A stretch of DNA of 64,000 nt from Peptoniphilus harei. GTDB taxonomy: Bacteria; Bacillota; Clostridia; Tissierellales; Peptoniphilaceae. A program made the position numbers and the translations under genes. This document shows positions 61,072 through 64,000 of this stretch, piece by piece. A model generated the notes under the pieces. It ran no database searches and was not told where the DNA came from. It saw only the letters and a list, made by a program, of their open reading frames with translations. The DNA lies in assembly GCF_900454685.1 (NCBI RefSeq), contig NZ_UATM01000032.1, forward strand, positions 558,001 to 622,000, written 5' to 3'. Each line of letters starts with the position of its first letter. Position 1 is the first letter of the stretch.

Positions 61072-64000
61072 CTATTTCATTAAATTTGTAAAGATTTGTG
61101 CAACTTCAGCTCTTGAAATGTTATGTTTAGGCTTGAAGCTTTTGTCTTCATAACCATAGATTAAGCCTCTCTCTACAGCTTTATTAACATCATCTTTTGC
61201 CCAAGTTGAAATTTCTTTTGAGTCTGTAAAAGCTACAGGCTCTTCAAGAGGAAATTTTTTATTTAAATTTACAACATACCTATTTAATATAGATGCAAAT
61301 TCTTCTCTTGTTATGGAATTATTCATTCTGAAATTTCCATCTTCATAACCGGCTATAATTTTATTTTCGTAAGCCCAAGCAATCATTTTTCCGATTTCAG
61401 TATTAGAATCAACATCTTTAAAGATTTTTTTATCATAAGAATCTAGATCAATTTTTTCAAGTTTCGCCAAAGCTCTAACAATTTCTGCTCTAGTTGAATT
61501 TTTATTAGGTATAAAGTTAGAATTAATTAATTCCATTAGATTTTCATCTAAAACTTTTTTAATTGAATCTTCTGCCCAGTATCCATTTATGTCTTGAGGA
61601 TAATTATTTTTCTTGTTTTTATTATCTTCCTTAAAGCTAATGTTGACAGGATAAGTCTTTGGGTGGTCATGTCTACTAAAGTCGAATATAGAATTGTAAT
61701 AGTAATCTTCTTTATTTTCTTCTGGATTTAAAGGGAGCGGATTATTTGGATTCTGAGGGCTTTCTGGATAAGTTGGATCCTCTGTTTTACTAGGATTAGT
61801 TTGCTCTTCTGGATTCTTAGGTTTAACTGCTTCTTCATTTCCTTTTTCTTTTAAAGATAAAACTTCAGAAACAACAGTATATTTTTTGCCTATATTGTTT
61901 AATTCATAGGAGTCGCCTAGCAAAAATAAATTTTCTTGATCTTTAATTTTAATGAGTTTAGGATTTTTTAGATCTATGCTATTTCCATTTTTAAAGTTTG
62001 ATTTTGCTATAAAATTATTATTATCAACTTCTTTTTTAGTATAATTATCTTTTGAGCTTGTTACAGAAGATAAATAGTCCATGCCCCAGAAAGGAAAGTC
62101 AGTTGTTTCACCATGATAAGATTTACTGAAATATTCTTCATAAATACCTCTATCCCTTATAGTCCATGGATGAAATAAAATTCCTCTATGATTAGAAAAC
62201 TGAGCTTGTTCATAATTTGCAAGTGACATGTTGTTGTTGAAAAAAGCATTCATAGGGCTTAAAGTTTCTGTAAGTTTTTTTACAGCCAAAGTTTTTGGAG
62301 TAATAGCAGTAGTTACTCCACCTAAATAACCAACAGATATTTCTGGCATAAATTCTCTCATTTTTTCGCATTGTTCTTTACTAAACGAAATAAAAATTAC
62401 TCGGTCTTGCATATTGTGCTTATAAACAGTATCTCTTAAATAAGATCCAATATTTAGATTGCCACTTTTTATTTCAATTACATGTATTATGTCGGAGTCC
62501 TTACTAGCATCAAAAAACTCATCTAGAGTTGCTATGCCTTCGTCAGGCTTTTCTTTGTATTTAATTTCCTTTAATTCTGAAGAAGTTAAGTCTTCAACAA
62601 GCACATCTTTATTTGAAAGCCTACCTGTTCTTGCGTCATGATTCATAACAAGTACATTATCTTTTGCAAGATACACATCAGACTCTGCAGCATCTGCATG
62701 TATAGCCATTGCAGCCTTTAGTGCTGATATAGAATTTTCCGGTAGATTTGCCCCTGCCTTTAGATTTAATTCAGGAATATCAATAGGAATATCTGTGTGT
62801 ACAGACCTATGAGCCGCTATTATTGTATTTCTAGTCAAGATATTTCCAAGGGATGGATCCTTAAAAGACTCAATAAAATTAATGGCGTCAAGTGGTTTTT
62901 CCGTAACAATTCCATAGGCCCCAGACAAAATATTGTTATAGAGACTCTTGTCTTCCGAATCTGAAAGAACCCATGTTGCAATAGCTCTAGCTTGAATATA
63001 TTTGATGTTTTCTCTCTTGGCAAGTTTTTGTGGGATTAGAGCGATCCTTGAATTGGATTTATTTGTTTCGTGAACAATATTAATTAAATTATCCCTTGAA
63101 ATTTCCTTGTCAGTAAAATCTAAGACGCCTCTCATGCCAGTATGATTTGTAATTTCTTTTATGATTTCTGGATTTTTAGAAATAATAAAAGCATCAACAA
63201 TTTTATTATTATCTATAAATCTTGATAATTTAAAAGCTGTACTTTCAGAATTAGTTCTAAAGGCAATCATTGCATTTTTCTTTATAGACTCAATAGCTGA
63301 ACCTAGAGGGATTTTAGCGTTAGATGCTATTACATTTAAATCTTCATCTAAATCAAAAATTATTGTGGCTGGTCTCTTAATTCCTGATGCCAAGGAGGTA
63401 AAATTATTAGAATTATTTGCCACAATTGTTGGTGGGATTTGAATTTGAGTTTTTGGTTGATAAATATTACTTACATATTCATTTTGGATATCGTCAATGA
63501 CAATTTCTTTTGGAAGATTTTTCGGAATTTCACCAGTAACTTTGAGACTTTTTAACTCAGCATTTGCATTATTATAAGAAAAAGCAATTTTTCCATCTCT
63601 ATCTTCAATAGGAAGACTTGAAACAACTAAAAGTTCGTCATTTATATACTCTCTCACTTCATTACCTTCTACTACAATTGTTAACTTGTAAGGAGTATTG
63701 TCTTTTAATACTTCCTTATATGGACTAGTTGCTTTTACATTCCAATTGCCTGAAGGGGTCATGTTGGCAAACTCGACACCATTTGTTGCAGTTGCATTTT
63801 TTCTTATAGCCATTTGCCAAAAGGACCAAGTATTTTCATTTGGATTAATTGGTTTAAGACCGTAGGAAAGGGCAATCCATCTTGAATTATTAGCTCCGCC
63901 GTTGTGGATAACCTCAGCCTCAATAGTGTAGTTTCTTCCGTAATTTGATATTGGAAGCACAACATTACCGTAAGGACTTGAGTTATTTTTTTCAATTTTC
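61072..64000 (-). CDS. Surface glycerophosphodiester phosphodiesterase with SLH repeats (5' end beyond window)
   Basis: The frame is open to the right edge; about 975 residues are visible and the start is outside. A GTG at 63960 is not the true start. Order: a LamG/concanavalin-like domain (first 165 residues); a degenerate GDPD-like barrel ending in GAYGIVTEKPLDAINF; a complete GDPD domain with AAHRSV, LPENSISAL, AAESDVYLAKDNVLVMNHD and VIEIKSG; a Pro-rich linker; the motif SRHDHPKTYPV; and three SLH repeats to the C-terminus. It should act outside the cell on glycerophosphodiesters or glycerol-phosphate polymers. Confidence 0.87.
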   Translation of the reverse strand, partial: KIEKNNSSPYGNVVLPISNYGRNYTIEAEVIHNGGANNSRWIALSYGLKPINPNENTWSFWQMAIRKNATATNGVEFANMTPSGNWNVKATSPYKEVLKDNTPYKLTIVVEGNEVREYINDELLVVSSLPIEDRDGKIAFSYNNANAELKSLKVTGEIPKNLPKEIVIDDIQNEYVSNIYQPKTQIQIPPTIVANNSNNFTSLASGIKRPATIIFDLDEDLNVIASNAKIPLGSAIESIKKNAMIAFRTNSESTAFKLSRFIDNNKIVDAFIISKNPEIIKEITNHTGMRGVLDFTDKEISRDNLINIVHETNKSNSRIALIPQKLAKRENIKYIQARAIATWVLSDSEDKSLYNNILSGAYGIVTEKPLDAINFIESFKDPSLGNILTRNTIIAAHRSVHTDIPIDIPELNLKAGANLPENSISALKAAMAIHADAAESDVYLAKDNVLVMNHDARTGRLSNKDVLVEDLTSSELKEIKYKEKPDEGIATLDEFFDASKDSDIIHVIEIKSGNLNIGSYLRDTVYKHNMQDRVIFISFSKEQCEKMREFMPEISVGYLGGVTTAITPKTLAVKKLTETLSPMNAFFNNNMSLANYEQAQFSNHRGILFHPWTIRDRGIYEEYFSKSYHGETTDFPFWGMDYLSSVTSSKDNYTKKEVDNNNFIAKSNFKNGNSIDLKNPKLIKIKDQENLFLLGDSYELNNIGKKYTVVSEVLSLKEKGNEEAVKPKNPEEQTNPSKTEDPTYPESPQNPNNPLPLNPEENKEDYYYNSIFDFSRHDHPKTYPVNISFKEDNKNKKNNYPQDINGYWAEDSIKKVLDENLMELINSNFIPNKNSTRAEIVRALAKLEKIDLDSYDKKIFKDVDSNTEIGKMIAWAYENKIIAGYEDGNFRMNNSITREEFASILNRYVVNLNKKFPLEEPVAFTDSKEISTWAKDDVNKAVERGLIYGYEDKSFKPKHNISRAEVAQIFTNLMK

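Overview
The window is a low-GC Gram-positive chromosome segment. Protein content points to an anaerobic, amino-acid-fermenting Firmicute of the Peptoniphilaceae/Tissierellales type (Anaerococcus-like). The signs are surface proteins with S-layer-homology (SLH) repeats, a class B sortase, an iron-sulfur L-serine dehydratase, glutaminase with its transporter, several amino-acid/peptide permeases, and classical Firmicute loci (walRK, dnaD-dnaI, dnaB-rplI-gdpP-yybS). The genus is an inference, not a proof.

Layout. 1-1567 (minus): Lrp regulator, WalR, and the 5' part of WalK cut by the window edge. 1780-5796 (plus): acetyltransferase, DnaD, DnaI, an aspartate-type aminotransferase and a small membrane protein. 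5885-6580: an IS200-type element. 6615-10098: cation/proton antiporter, an unknown protein and a T-box-controlled core-MetE enzyme. 10121-10372: an 18-bp tandem array. 10850-16445: amino-acid permease, M18 aminopeptidase and a secreted metallophosphoesterase with SLH repeats. 16670-21864: a 28-codon small gene, a 13-codon peptide coupled to purF, then purF-purL. 21972-27051: M20 hydrolase, FMN-binding protein, DUF4298, holin-like protein and a glutaminase/glutamine-transporter operon. 27228-28952: two tandem paralogous membrane proteins separated by a stray piece of the DUF368 gene found 2.8 kb further on. 28993-36044: DUF438/hemerythrin/PAS sensor, a 51-aa membrane protein, DUF368 lipid-carrier transporter, LTA-synthase-like enzyme, a frameshifted zinc peptidase, a lipid kinase and a racemase-like protein. 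36114-36311: a DnaA-box cluster between convergent genes. 36361-48793 (mostly minus): ABC-F, a second 18-bp array, IclR regulator, SdpR/SdpI pair (plus), nitrilase, UppP, dnaB-rplI-gdpP-yybS, DegV and a frameshifted MarR gene. 48932-64000: a radical SAM gene that apparently starts at ATC, AbgT transporter, serine dehydratase plus transporter, FabG-like reductase, lipid kinase, FolD, CtlX-like hydrolase, APC permease, sortase B, and a large GDPD-SLH surface protein running off the right edge.

How the parts fit. Peptides and amino acids are taken up (two APC permeases, AGCS, AbgT and DAACS carriers), trimmed (M18, M20) and deaminated (glutaminase, serine dehydratase). Envelope building is covered by UppP, DUF368, an LTA-synthase-like enzyme, two lipid kinases, a sortase and two SLH enzymes that share a motif just before their SLH repeats. 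WalRK would be expected to oversee the wall, and GdpP to set c-di-AMP.

The least explained items are the two 18-bp hexapeptide-phased arrays (10121-10372 and 38323-38538), the DnaA-box cluster at 36.1-36.3 kb, the small genes ahead of purF, the ATC start at 48932, and two single-base homopolymer frameshifts. No complete new defence or biosynthetic system is evident.
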